The position numbers and the translations under genes are program-made. This document shows, piece by piece, positions 37,904 through 61,611 of a stretch of 64,000 nucleotides of DNA (position 1 is its first letter; each line of letters starts with the position of its first letter). The notes below the pieces were generated by a model, which was not told where the DNA came from, ran no database searches, and was given only the letters and a program-made list of their open reading frames with translations. Source of the stretch: Ficedula albicollis (taxonomy: Eukaryota > Chordata > Aves > Passeriformes > Muscicapidae). The DNA is taken from positions 32,723,462 through 32,787,461 of the forward strand of contig NC_021674.1 in the NCBI RefSeq assembly GCF_000247815.1, in the 5' to 3' direction.

Positions 37904-37912
37904 GAATGTGAC

Positions 37913-38013
37913 TAATCACGTAGCTGATTTTTTTTTCAGTCAGTTCAATTAACTGAGGTCCATTAATCATGTAGCTGCTTTTTTTTTTCAGTCAGTTCAA
38001 TTAACTGAGGTTT
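37913..38013. repeat. 51-bp tandem duplication
   Basis: Two copies, offset 51 bases, each with a T run followed by cagtcagttcaattaactga. The T runs differ by about one base. It follows the 85-bp duplication almost directly. Confidence 0.92.
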
Positions 38014-38360
38014 CCATCTTTCCAGTTTCTCTGTTTATCTGCTGTTTCTTCCATTTCCAGACTATGAACTTTCAATGGACCTGCAGTATCTGATGAAATG
38101 ATAGCAAAAATGCATGGAAAGCCAATGGTATTTCAGGATTGCTTTGGTTTAGATATTTCTTTTATTATTCCAAGGCCCAAATAATAACTTCCTAGCCATG
38201 AAAGTGTGTATCTCCCTCTGTTCCCGAGAAAGCAGTGACCTCTCCATTAAATGGTCTGTATGTTTCCCAACAACAGTTTTGTTTTAAAATGTTGGAACTT
38301 CCTATATAAAGGATGGATTCAGAACTTACACAGAAATAAAAGTACCCCCAGGTGCTTTCA

Positions 38361-38490
38361 CCCAAGGCATAAATAACAATGTAACTGATGAGACTTAGCA
38401 GATAACTGAATCATATTTTTTAAGACCCAAGGAATAAATAACAATGTAACTGATGTGACTTAGCAGATAACTGAATCATATTTTTTAATA
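38361..38490. repeat. 65-bp tandem duplication
   Basis: Copies at 38361-38425 and 38426-38490 share ataaataacaatgtaactga and cttagcagataactgaatca with very few differences. Confidence 0.92.
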
Positions 38491-40554
38491 AATGGGACTT
38501 CTAATAAATGAGAAGCTAAGGAGTAAAACCCAAGCTTCCTGAAAGTGAAATAACTGGAATACATTCAAGATTGTGGTGTTCATCCATCTATCCAGTGCAG
38601 GTAGGTTATCTCTAGCTCTCATTTGACATTTAAGATGTGGATGGTGTTCATTAAATGTCTGGATGAATCTATTTTAGATCTAGTTTCCATTGATGTAATA
38701 CTGGTTTTGGAATTAAAAATGACCAGACAGCAACAAGTTTATTTAAAGAACATTTTGACATAAGGTCAGCACACTGTCTCTGGTTCTCACTGCATGAGCT
38801 CATGCAGCCATATGAAATCATTTTTAGGATCACATTTTCAATTGTAAATGCATTTCAGTGAAGCTCTTCCAATTACATTAACTGCAAATGTATCCCAAAC
38901 CATCTTGATTTCTTAATGCATGTCCTTGATAGAAACTTTAGGAGACACTACTATTTACCTAATCACTGTGTCATTTCTCCAACAGAGTAGAAAACAAGTA
39001 CTTGGCAACATGAACACTTTCTTGGATATAATGAAACATTTAATAAAATAGGTGATACAGCAAACCGAATGAAGTTCTTGAATTTTCAAAATGCTGCTTC
39101 TTTATCTAGAGAGCTTGTTATCTATGACTCAGTCCCATCTAAATTTATGTTGTTGCTGATCTACAGTGGCTGCAGCTCCTCCAATTTCTTTTTTTTTTTT
39201 TTTTCAGTTTGAACACAAATGATTTTGAGGCTTAAAAAATTTTACTTACCTGTTCCTTGCAGGACTGTTATGAGGATGACATGCATAAATGCAGCATCAT
39301 TTTGGCTGCTTTTGGATGATACATTTACTACACTTACAAAAACAACACTGCTAATGGATATTGTCAAGTATTTGGATCAAAATCTTCTCTATCAGAAATT
39401 CTTCATGGGATCACTATTTTTACCAGATTATTCTCAGTTAAATATATATTTTAGAGTAGATTTTTTTTTAATTAAGTGGTAAAGTAATAGAAATTTCAGG
39501 TAGAAGATCATTGAAGCTACCCTTTTGTAAATGACAGCAGCAGAAAAACTCATTTTATTGGTCTGTTAAGACTGTAATTTATTATTTTTAGATTAACAGA
39601 TATACCACAAAGAGAGTTAGCAAAGTAGAGCTATTTATTCTTCAGATATTGTAAACCTGCATCTGTAGCAGTATGATTCTAATAAAAAAATATGGTTTTC
39701 AGCCTTAGCATTTCTTACAAGAAGATAATTTGATTATTTTTGTCCTATTCTGTTTGACTAGAAGTTTAACAGCATGATAACTTTGATTTTTGCCAAGCGA
39801 TGGTGACTTAAATGGCATGATAACTTTTCACTACATCAAAAAGAGATTATTCTGCAGTTTTCTGTCATTTTAAGGCATTGGCTTTTGGATTACAATCACA
39901 GCATCATATTGAAGATATGTGGAATTCCTAAATGCAATGCAACTGTTACTAAGTCCTTTTATTCTAGCCTAAGGAAACCTCATAAAGTTTTTCCCATGGT
40001 AGTTGCTTCTTCTTAGGAGGCTAACATAGGAAAATCAGCAGGTGCCAAGGATACTGCCAAGAACATTTTCATAAAAGGACTTGATAAATATTCCTGCTAA
40101 TAACCTCTAGGTACCATTAAAAGGCACACTGACAGTGCCATGAGAGGATGTCAAGGCACTAAAACTATTTTCTTGATTCTTTTTAAACAGATGTCAGGGT
40201 TCACAGAAGACCCAACCTGAGTACCATTTCCAGATTGATTCAGCAAGAACCATGAGAAAGAAACTCATTAATCAATCTTCCAGTAGTTGTTTTTTTGGTT
40301 TTTCTTTTTGGGAGGGGTTCTGTCACAAGGCCACTGCAGCTTCTCTGGCTGACCCACAAAAGTCTTGTGTTACTACCCCTGGCATAGGCAAGAGAATTCT
40401 GTGTCCAAATGGGAAGACAAGTTGAGCCTTTGACCTTTTTTCTTGTTAGACTGTGGGATGTTTAAAATAGAAGTGCACTTTAATTTACTGTAGCTATAAA
40501 CAGATCTCCATGATTCAAAATCAGGTCCAGCAACATAGCTTACATGAGATAATG
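38491..40554. other. Intergenic DNA
   Basis: AT-rich sequence with a 16-base T run at 39189-39204. I see no exon, RNA gene or recognisable transposon. Confidence 0.6.
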
Positions 40555-41065
40555 ATTGAGCTCAAATGCAAAACCAAATTATACAGGAGATAGAAGCAGG
40601 GCAAGCTAACAAGCACATGCAGGGACAGAACTGGGAAAATCTAAGCTTGGTTGGCATTGAAACCAGCAAGGAACATGAAGGGTAACAAAAGATGGGTTTG
40701 TAGGTGCATCAATAGCATAAGGAAGAAAATGGAAAAGGTGAACCCATTGCTAGGTGAGGCTGGAGATCTAACAAAGGATAAAGAGAAGGCGGAAGCATTT
40801 AGTGCCTTCGTCCTTCTCTCAATCTAATTGATAAATTCTATTTTCAGTTTTTCCAGGTGTCCATTAAGTTTTACTACTTACAGTACAGGAATTACTACTT
40901 ACAGTATCAATGGATCCAAACAAGGACTTAGATAAGCTGGACATGCACAATTCACAGGATGAGACAGGATACCTTTGTGACTGCTGAGAGGCCTGGCAGA
41001 TGCCATGGCAAGACTACTCTTTGCTGTCTTTGAACAGCTGTGATGATCAAGGGGAAAAGGCAATC
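40555..41065 (+). mobile_element. CR1-type LINE fragment, 5' part of the ORF2 region
   Basis: The plus strand reads as a decayed CR1 ORF2 piece from upstream of the reverse-transcriptase core: gcagggacagaactgggaaa, gcaaggaacatgaagggtaa, then an open stretch NPLLGEAGDLTKDKEKAEAF at about 40741-40800. Sequence from about 40890 to 41065 (ctggacatgc, gatgagacaggatac, gagaggcctggcagatg, ctctttgctgtctttgaac) resembles the next CR1 part. The middle (about 40845-40890) does not match, so an indel or local rearrangement is likely. It represents a different part of the element from the other copies, without a 3' end. Confidence 0.72.
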
Positions 41066-41380
41066 AATAACACATGATTTAAAATGCTCATGTATTCTTT
41101 GTGCCAGATACCTACATTTTATAATTTTTTAAAGAAAATTCCCAGAAACTGCACTTCTCTGTGAATCTAGGGTACCTTGGGCTTCTCCAGCTTCTCATTT
41201 GTGGCTGAAAATTGGTGCTTCTCTAATCTTGACTATTTCTACATCTTTGAAAATGAAACAGATAATAGCATTTTCCATAAAGACAAAGAAACCAGACTGC
41301 TCTTTGAGTGTATTGCTCCAATACAAGAATAGAAGCATGTCACTGCATAAAGTAAATGTAGCACATTGGTAAACAATTAT

Positions 41381-41532
41381 TTTGGTTTGTGTTCTTCTCT
41401 GAGATTTTCCGTGTTCCCATTAGGGGTTCAGGCACCTTGTTACTCAATTTTACAGCTTTGGTTTGTGTTCTTCTCTGAGATTTTCTGTGTTCCCATTAAG
41501 GGTTCAGGCACCTTGTTACTCAATTTTACAGT
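41381..41532. repeat. 76-bp tandem duplication
   Basis: Copies at 41381-41456 and 41457-41532 share tttggtttgtgttcttctct and ggttcaggcaccttgttact, with only a few substitutions. Confidence 0.93.
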
Positions 41533-42790
41533 GCAGAAGTCCCTGGGTTCACACATTGTGCTTCTTTTGTGGTGACAGTGCCTATGACTGATCTCTGCCC
41601 CGTGACCAAACAGCCAGACTGATCCCTGTGAGCATCTCAGAGTGTGCCCATACCATACTTCCTCACTCTCCCAACTACTCAGGTAAATGCAAACTGCTAT
41701 AACACACACACGTAGCTTTCTGCAGTATTCACTCATGCTTAACATTGCTTCTGACACCTGCCTAATCAGTCTTTGGCTCAAAAGAAGGATTATCTTGTCT
41801 TTTGCAGATAACTGCATAAAAAGATAAGCTGCATCACTGAGGAAGTCAGAGCTGTAATACCGTGTTATTCCTCTGTCTATTAAGTCTAGTATTTAAATGG
41901 CAAAATTCAATATTTAAGACAAATAAATTATACTTTTGGGATTTATTCTTCACAGAACATGAAATTTCTCTCTCCTGTCACTACAGGCTACAAGTAATGT
42001 TTTCCTCTCCTTCTGCTTTACAATGTGTCTTATAGATAGAAAACAAACAAGAGACAATGAAGACAAAGTGATTTGTTACAAGTCATTCCAACAGTTTATT
42101 CCTGTCTCCCAGTTAATGCATTCTGTTAGCTGGAAATGGAGCCCCTGCCTTTTCAGGTAAGGTTTTGGACCTCTGCAGATTTAAGGAACAATCATATTAT
42201 CCTCAGTATTCCTCAACATGGAAGCAACTTTTTCCCACAAAACATTTCGGTTTAATAACCATGAGTTTCCTAGCTTTTAGCCAAAGGAGCAAAGAACATT
42301 ACCCAATGGACTTATGGATCTGTCCACATATTTTACTGGTAAAGTAAAGCATTACTGCCAACCTCACGTTCACATAAGGTCCCTCAGGTGCCTGAATTCC
42401 ATATTCTGACAATCAGAAGCCAGACGTGTTGTAAGTTTTTGTGACAGTACTTGTTCCCTCTAACCAAAGACCACTCCCCAAAGCAGGAATTGCTATTTTA
42501 ATGGCCCGCAGCCGCTATGCTGTAGTACTCGAGGGACAAAGCTGTTCTGCACACAAAATGGAGCTCAGCAGCCAACTGGAATTTTAGCTTAGAAAAGAAG
42601 GTCTAAACATCTAAATGTCTGCAGCCAGAAATGATAGTGGAAGCCAGGATACCTCTGCGGTGGGAACATTCTCCCTCCTGCAGCACCTTTGTCCCAAGGG
42701 CACATCCACAGCCTGCTGTGAATAGCATCTTTTTTAAAGTGTTACGAAAGGCCACTGCTTGTCTTTAAAAAGCTGAGTCTGCTGAAAAAG
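41533..42790. other. Intergenic DNA upstream of DESI2
   Basis: Sequence moves from AT-rich to moderate GC towards the DESI2 promoter. No exon or RNA gene is recognised. Confidence 0.55.
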
Positions 42791-43007
42791 AGAATGAATT
42801 TTTTCCTCCCGCTTCTCTCCGGCTTTTAGCAAATGGCTTTTCGTGGCTTACACGGCCAGGTTACTCTCGGAAGGTGCCAGCCGCCAAAGAAGCGGCCATG
42901 CCCCATGTCACCAGCTCCCACACGCGGGTTATCCCCAGCTCCGCACGCCTCAGACGCTCTTTCTGCCCAGCCACTTAAAATCTCCGTTCTTCACCCAACT
43001 CCAACGT

Positions 43008-43018
43008 GAAATGGCGGC
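43008..43018 (+). promoter_or_regulatory. Candidate YY1 site
   Basis: The string gaaatggcggc fits the long YY1 consensus AAnATGGCGGC. Such sites are common near vertebrate CpG-island starts. It is about 1.1 kb upstream of the ATG as written, but the true spacing is uncertain because of the G run. Confidence 0.4.
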
Positions 43019-43147
43019 GCCGGGGGATGCTGTGAACGCCGCCACCACCACACGGACCGGGAACTAACTAATTTTCCTCTGGGAACCTTAGGTGCACGGC
43101 GCAGGGCAGGCGTGCCCGGGTCGGGTCCCCAGAGCCGGATAGCACCA

Positions 43148-44028
<881 letters not shown>

Positions 44029-44100
44029 GCCGGCCTGAGCGGCGCCGCCGCCGCAGCGGGAGCGACCGAGCGGGCGGGGGGCGCCCGCGGGCCGCCGGCG

Positions 44101-55133
<11,033 letters not shown>

Positions 55134-58100
55134 GTCCTCCTCCAAAGTAGCAAATGGTTTGAAATACTTCAGTTTGATCTCTTCAGCAATTGACTTCCTG
55201 ACAGAACATGAGAGCCAACTCTAGAACATTGTTTTTATATGCAAAAAAAAAAAGCTCTCATCAACCCCTGTTTCAGCTCAGGATTATTTATGTAGTGAAA
55301 GGAATTGCTGGGAGAAAAGGGAAGGATTTTGTGTGAAGCCACCCTTTTCATTTTCACCTGTTTGGTAGACCTGAGTTAACTTAACATCTTGCATAAAGCA
55401 GAACTTAAATCATTTGTTTACAGTATTGTGTACTGCTGTTTACAAGTCCTGTAAGGACTCCTGCTACCATGGAAGAAGAAAGAATTGGAGTTTGATTTAA
55501 CTGTTGGTATAAATCAAAATCAGTGGTATGATGCCCTGGACGAACTTTCCCCTTTGTTTTCAAGACTTAAGGCAGGAGAAGATTAAATTGAGGAATGCCA
55601 GAAACTGCTGAATACTATTTATGTGAACAGGGTACTGTGCGCTTAAGTGGCTGATGTAAACAGGTAAATTCCAGGATGTAGGGAGACTGGTTTGGTCTAA
55701 AATCTGTTCCTAGAAGTATGACCTCTACATTAATGAAACTGTGGATTTTTGCACATATGAAGGGAAATTTCTATCTCATTGCAATGCACATCAATCAATT
55801 TTTTTTTTCAATTCATCCTGTCTTGTGTCTTTACTTGCAGCTTACTTCAGGATTTAAACATATGAGTATCATCTTCTAGAAGCATCAACAAAATTTTCAC
55901 TTCTTTGCTGTACTTGATTTCAGACTTGTATATATAAGTTAGTACTTGTATTCCTTTCTTGTTTGTTTGATATAGTTTGGAGTTGTGTAAAACAAGCCAT
56001 TTATGGTTGGGGAATGGCCTTTGCTTCCTGCTGCTGATTTTGCTTCATTTGAGTTTGTAAACCTTTGTGTCCTTTTCTTTGAGCTACAAATTACTGCCCA
56101 GTTGTGTTTATCCGCACAAGTGATAGAGAAATCCTAATTTATTTTCCCACAGTCTCTATCTGTGGCATTAACTTTCTTATCAGATGTAATGAAGAAAAAC
56201 CTGAAAATTGCTTATGCACCTGCGTGTTTACACAGCAGAACCCACTAATCTGCACACATAATTATGTCTGAAGGTAAGAGATATTATTTTCTAAAACACA
56301 GAAGTATGTTTGCTGGTAGATTATAATTAGAGCTAAATTATAATTAGTGATCAGAATATATAATGGAATGCCTTATTCTTGTTGATTTATGAAGAGAATT
56401 AATTGTTCTTCCAATCATTAGTGTAAATTAGTGAGGTTCTATTGTGCACCTAAGGCTACAGTAGCACAAACGTAAGGGAGCTGAGCTTGAGTATTTTGTA
56501 AGACTTGCTGCCTTAAACTAACGAAAACCATACCATCCCTAAACTGATCAGCTCACAAAGAAGTGTGCATTACTAGAAATACAAATTATGAGCTTTATTT
56601 ACTTTTGCTGGATTTAGTTTTCCTGTTGAATGAAATACCAACTCTGCAGTTTCTGCTGTTTAAAAGCAAAAACAAAGTCCTCTTGGGAGGCAAAATGCTT
56701 CATGTTGTGAATGCTCCTGGCCATGGGTAGTGGTGCCATTAAGCCCTATGGGAAGGTGCAGTAGCTGTGTCATAGTAAGAATTCTTATTGCCAGCTCCAA
56801 CTTGTGTTAGAAGCAAGTGGAAGTTTTTCTGCTGCCACCTGGGTTGAATCCTGCATCAGACAGACTTTAGGTTTTCACTTATCTTCTGTGATGCAGTGTA
56901 GTACAGAGACAGATATGCTCAGTTCTGGAGGGGAAAATCAAGTGAGACTCTTTCTGGAAAGAGCAAGATAATAGTAAAAGTCTCCATAACTGTATTTTGG
57001 TACGTGTTCTAATAATCTCTTCTACCAAGTGGGAAGCGCTTAAGACTGGTGAGTCTGCCGCTAACTTCATTCTCTGTTTGATCTCCAGAAGCTGGATATC
57101 TGACCCTCCCTGCTGAGCGCTTTCCACTCTGAATTTGAGTTCTCCTTTCCTTCTTTTCCCTGTAGTGAAAGTGAGTATGGTGGTCTCCAGTCAGCTCTCA
57201 AGCATGACAGAACTGAATCTCACACTGCTCACAGCTCAGACAACAGGCTGCAGACAGGTGATTTTGTCTCTGCTGTGCAGCTGTGGTAGTCATGTGACTA
57301 AGGCTCTTGGCCAGGGCAGGTCCTTTAATTCAGCTCAGGGTTGAGGCCACTGATCTAGCAACGTACTGTAGCTTTTCCTAGGCTTTAGGAAAAAATAAAT
57401 AGAATGACTTTTCATTGCTACCTTTTATGTACCAAAATCAGCTTTTTAGGCTTCTGATACATCCAGAGCGCTAGGTCACAAATCTCTACACCCTCATTAA
57501 CACACACAATTACAGCATGTACAATGCAAGAACATGACAGATCACAGCACAGTTTTTATTTAGAAGTAAAACTAAGACTATTTTTTATAAAGCAGACTGG
57601 AAAGTTTGTAACAAAAACATTCATTTTATTGGTAGCTGTACAGGTGAAAATACTGTCTTATGCTCCATAACGACTTTTTTTTTGTTTGTTTTGAAACCAT
57701 CCATTTGTAAATCCTGTGAGGAAACTGACACCTGAACCCTGAAGGTTGTTGGGTATTGTATCAAAGCGAGCAGTACTGTAACTTCAATCGTGTGCTGTCA
57801 GCTCAGCCTCTGCTGGATGCCTGCAACAAGTCACCCTGCCAGTGGTTACTCCAATTGTTAGCAATAGAGCAAGTTACCTTTCACCAGCATTACTGCCAAG
57901 CAGGGATTACTTTAGTCTACTAATGACCACACTGTGCTAGGACTAGAACACTTCAAAATGCTGTGAGAAAGCTGGACACCTGTGGAATCTTTTCCATCAA
58001 AACGGGTAGAAAAATATCACCACTTCAGGGTTCTGCTCTGTTTACTTTCTCATTTTTGTTTAATTTTCTGTGAGATAGTACTTTTGATATGTATTACATT

Positions 58101-58470
58101 GTTTAACTCGGTCATTTTATTTAAATGCCATTTTCTGTTCAGCAAGCCAAAAAAATCCAATGTACTGTCAGTAACTTCAGAGTGGCTTGGTAAAAAAAAA
58201 AACATAGTTGCATTACTTCTGAAATTTGCAATGCAATTCTGATCACTATTGATAGATGGTAATTTTCACTGTTGGAAGTTGGTTACAAGCTGAATATTCA
58301 CTGATGCATTTTTTGTAAACTTGTATTCAAGTTTACTCTACTACATAGTATTTGTATAAAATTCAAAGAATTTTGACTTTTGTTACCTGTACATGGCAAC
58401 AAGTTGTCTAGCATCTTAAACTTAAATCCATCAGTTTATTAAAAATACTTTTATAAAAAAAAGTTGGCTC
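55134..58470 (+). other. DESI2: DESI2 3' UTR candidate (extent uncertain)
   Basis: No splice-linked coding exon follows the stop. Mammalian DESI2 transcripts have a long 3' UTR of several kb, so part or all of this AT-rich stretch is probably UTR. Polyadenylation signal candidates are AATAAA at 57394-57399 and ATTAAA at 58438-58443. The second is followed by a GT-rich stretch (ctctgtgtgtta) as expected for a cleavage site. The choice is not proven. Confidence 0.5.
58438..58443 (+). terminator. Candidate polyadenylation signal ATTAAA
   Basis: ATTAAA with a GT-rich element about 25 bases further on. It is one of at least two candidate signals; the other is AATAAA at 57394-57399. Confidence 0.3.
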
Positions 58471-61400
58471 TGTGTGTTAATCCCCTTGTACCTACAGCTC
58501 ATTTTTGCAGTGCCTCCCAAGCTGATGTTTGGTTTTGAACAATGGTTTTGAAGGAAAATGAGACTATCCAAGGGTTTCCTGTAGTTAAGCTTTAGGCTGT
58601 TAGGCTGACATAAACATGTGGTTTGGTTTGTGTGAGGCATCTTCCCCAAACATCCCAATTCTGGCACAGAGTTGGCAGCAGCCCTTGAAGGACATGCTTT
58701 GCCAGCACTGAAAGGTGTTAGTCCTGGAATTTGCAGATGAGTGCATGTGTTCTAGCAGCAAAGAGACTTAGCTGCAAGTTGAGGGCACTGATAAGTGGGA
58801 GTGCTGTCCTGTGGCTGTCCCTACCCATCTCTCCCCACAGCTGGGAAGGGGATGTGTTTTGCCATGTTGTGTGTGCTGAGCTGGACATGTCCATGTGCAC
58901 TGCTAATGAACATTGGCTAGGGCATGACCTGTTGAAGAAGCTGCCCAGACAGAGATGTGTTCCCTTTTCTGCATTTCCCTAATCGCCAGCAAACCTGCAA
59001 GAGAGTTTGAGCAACTTGTAGCCTACTGAAAGGAAACTTGACAATCGTTCATCACTTAAAACTAATGTGAGTTGCAGATGAACTCACTTCTGCCATCCAA
59101 TGGCCAGGAGTGCCTATCAGCTTCTAGGAAGGTGATCAATACCTAAAAGTACATACCAGCATTGTTTGCTGGTGGATAAGTGGCTGTGTTTAATGGAGCT
59201 GCTCTTGAAGAAAAGATAAATGTTCCAAATGAAATTTTATTTTCTAAAAGGTCCTTCAGCCATGCAGAAGTATATGTCAAATTTGTCATTGGAATGGCTT
59301 CGCAATGGGCAGAGGTTTTTTGTGGCTATAGCACCTTAGTCCTATCACCACCCCAGAATAAATACATTCTTTTGCACTGCTTCATACCGTGCAATGGAAA
59401 TGGCTTTTGGACAGATCCTGACTTTCTCTCAAATCCTGTGGTTTGATCTAAATCAGATCATAAAAAAAACTTCCAACTTGTCAATGTAACAACTTGTCAG
59501 GGAAGCCATGGCAGTTCTTTGGAAAAGCAGCTGTGCTCCACTGGCAGCTCCCATTCCTGCTGGGCTAGAGTAGGGATCCTGTAGTTTTCACATGATATGG
59601 TTCATTAAAGTTACCATATAGCAAACTAAACCAAGCCATAAAGAAATGCAAGATCCTTCACTGGCATAGTTTTACCTTGCTTTGGGCATGACAGAAGCTG
59701 CCTCTGAGTCTCCTTAGAGAGGGACATTGCTCATAGCAGAGTGGCTCTCCACCCCATCCATCTCTGAGTGGCAGCCTGGGACACACAGAACTATGGGAAT
59801 GCAGCTTCTTCTGCAGGTTTAAGATGGGAACCAGCAGTTCTCCTGGTCTTTTGAAAGTTGTTGATCTTGGAATCCTCAAAGCAGCAAGCCTGCTGCACCT
59901 GCTGGTTACCTGCTGTGCTGCTTCCAGACCATGTGTTTGTGTGAAAGGAGAGAAATCACTGTTAGTGTCTCCTGAATGAAGTGAAGGTGAAGGAGGGGCT
60001 TCATGTGTGCCCTGCAGGAGCTGTTGTTCATGGGCTTTAACTCATTATTTCTTTTTAGGGAGCTGTTTTTACCTCTCTAGTCCATTTCACCTTTACACAG
60101 CCTGAAACAAGGCACTCAGATACAGAACTTCAGGATGCCAGGACTGTTGCTGAATGTTCCTGCTGGGGCTCACTACAGCTTGGGAGCAGAGTTAGGAAAC
60201 CATCGTGGATGAGAGAAGCCTTTCCCACATCCATGATGCCCCAGGCAGCTGTGGGGTAGAAGTGTGAGGGTTTTCAGAAACTCCTTGTGGGGTTCTGCTC
60301 TGGTCCCAGTGAGGCTGATGGTCAATATGGGTCCTTCCTTACAGTGAGACAAGTGATGTGAATCAGACACCCCCTGGCCAAACAGGGCACAGACAGGTTT
60401 CTATCAGGCTCCAGTGAAACGTGTCCAAACTCCCTCACCAGGAAGGGATGGGGGCAGAGGAGACCCTCTTCCCAGTGCGTGCCTGAGTGACATGGCAAAT
60501 GTTCCCTCATGTTTCCCAAGTTGGAATGGTCATTACTGTCAGCTCAAGCAGAGCCAGGGCTTTCCTCCCAGAATAAGTATGAAGCCCTATTAAACCCACC
60601 TAATGACAACACAAATCACGTTGAACAGAAAATGCCTTGTTCTCCCTACTCGGGCTGCAGAGGCTTGCGGGTTTTGTCCTGGTTTTCCCATTCCCAATTT
60701 GCCTGTGGGAAACGCTGCCTTCCCCCAGCCCTCCCAGTGCCAGCACACAATAGCTGCTTGTTTTTTGCCTGGAAGGAATTGCTGAGCCTTTTAATAGCTG
60801 AAATTGGGTTTATTTCTCTTCTGTACTTCAGCTCATTCATTATTCAGTCATAGCATCCTAAAAGTGAAGATTTCTAAAAGAATTGGCATTTGCCTCCTTT
60901 ATTTTGGTGATTTTTTACCACATCTGCATCTTAAATTTCATGCACCAGCCCAGTGTTAGTGTCACTAACTAATCCTGCAGTGAAGTGTCAGCTTCCAACA
61001 AATTAATTCATGTGTCATTAAGCAAACATGAACTGAGGAGTGAGGACTAGCAAGAGCTGATGGCAGTGTAGCTGGCTCAAATGCAAGTGTAAAGGTCAAT
61101 TATTTTTTATGTCAGAGAGACCTGGAAAGTTTAGTAAAAGCACTGTGGAGGTTGTCTGGGCTTGCTCTTCCCTCCAGAACTCTGGAGTCGAGGGCAGAGA
61201 AGCACCTCAGGGAGTGCCTGGCTTTTGTGGATGCTCTCATCTCTGCAATTGCTTTCTTTAAGCTGCTTTGCCCTTCCAGGAGCCTCGTGGCTCCTGTGCA
61301 TTTTAAGAGGTTTAAAGGAAGGACAGACTCCATGGCCTGGGGCGCTGCCTCTGCCCATGGCTCCCTGCACAAACGCTCCCCCAGTGAAGTGGCACACCGT

Positions 61401-61611
61401 GACATGCACCCAGGGTTGCCATGCTCAGCCTGTGCTTTTGGAGAGTAGGGATGAGCATGCCATGGGAACCTGCAATGCATCCTTAAGACAGACAGGCAGC
61501 CTCTAGCATCTCTCCAGCTGGCACTGAGCTTCAAAGGTGTATTGATTAGAGCTAATATTGCTGTGATTATTGGTGCTAATATTGCTGTCTTCAGATGAGA
61601 AAGAAAAAAGG
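58471..61611. other. Flanking DNA after DESI2
   Basis: Moderate GC content, no recognised exon, RNA gene or transposon. Short ORFs on both strands around 60300-61640 overlap each other and show no domain. The next gene in the vertebrate order (COX20) is not seen. Confidence 0.55.

Noticed and set aside
37735..38490. CRISPR-like or satellite array
   Set aside because: The three duplications have different unit sequences and only two copies each; this is a vertebrate genome and there are no regular spacers.
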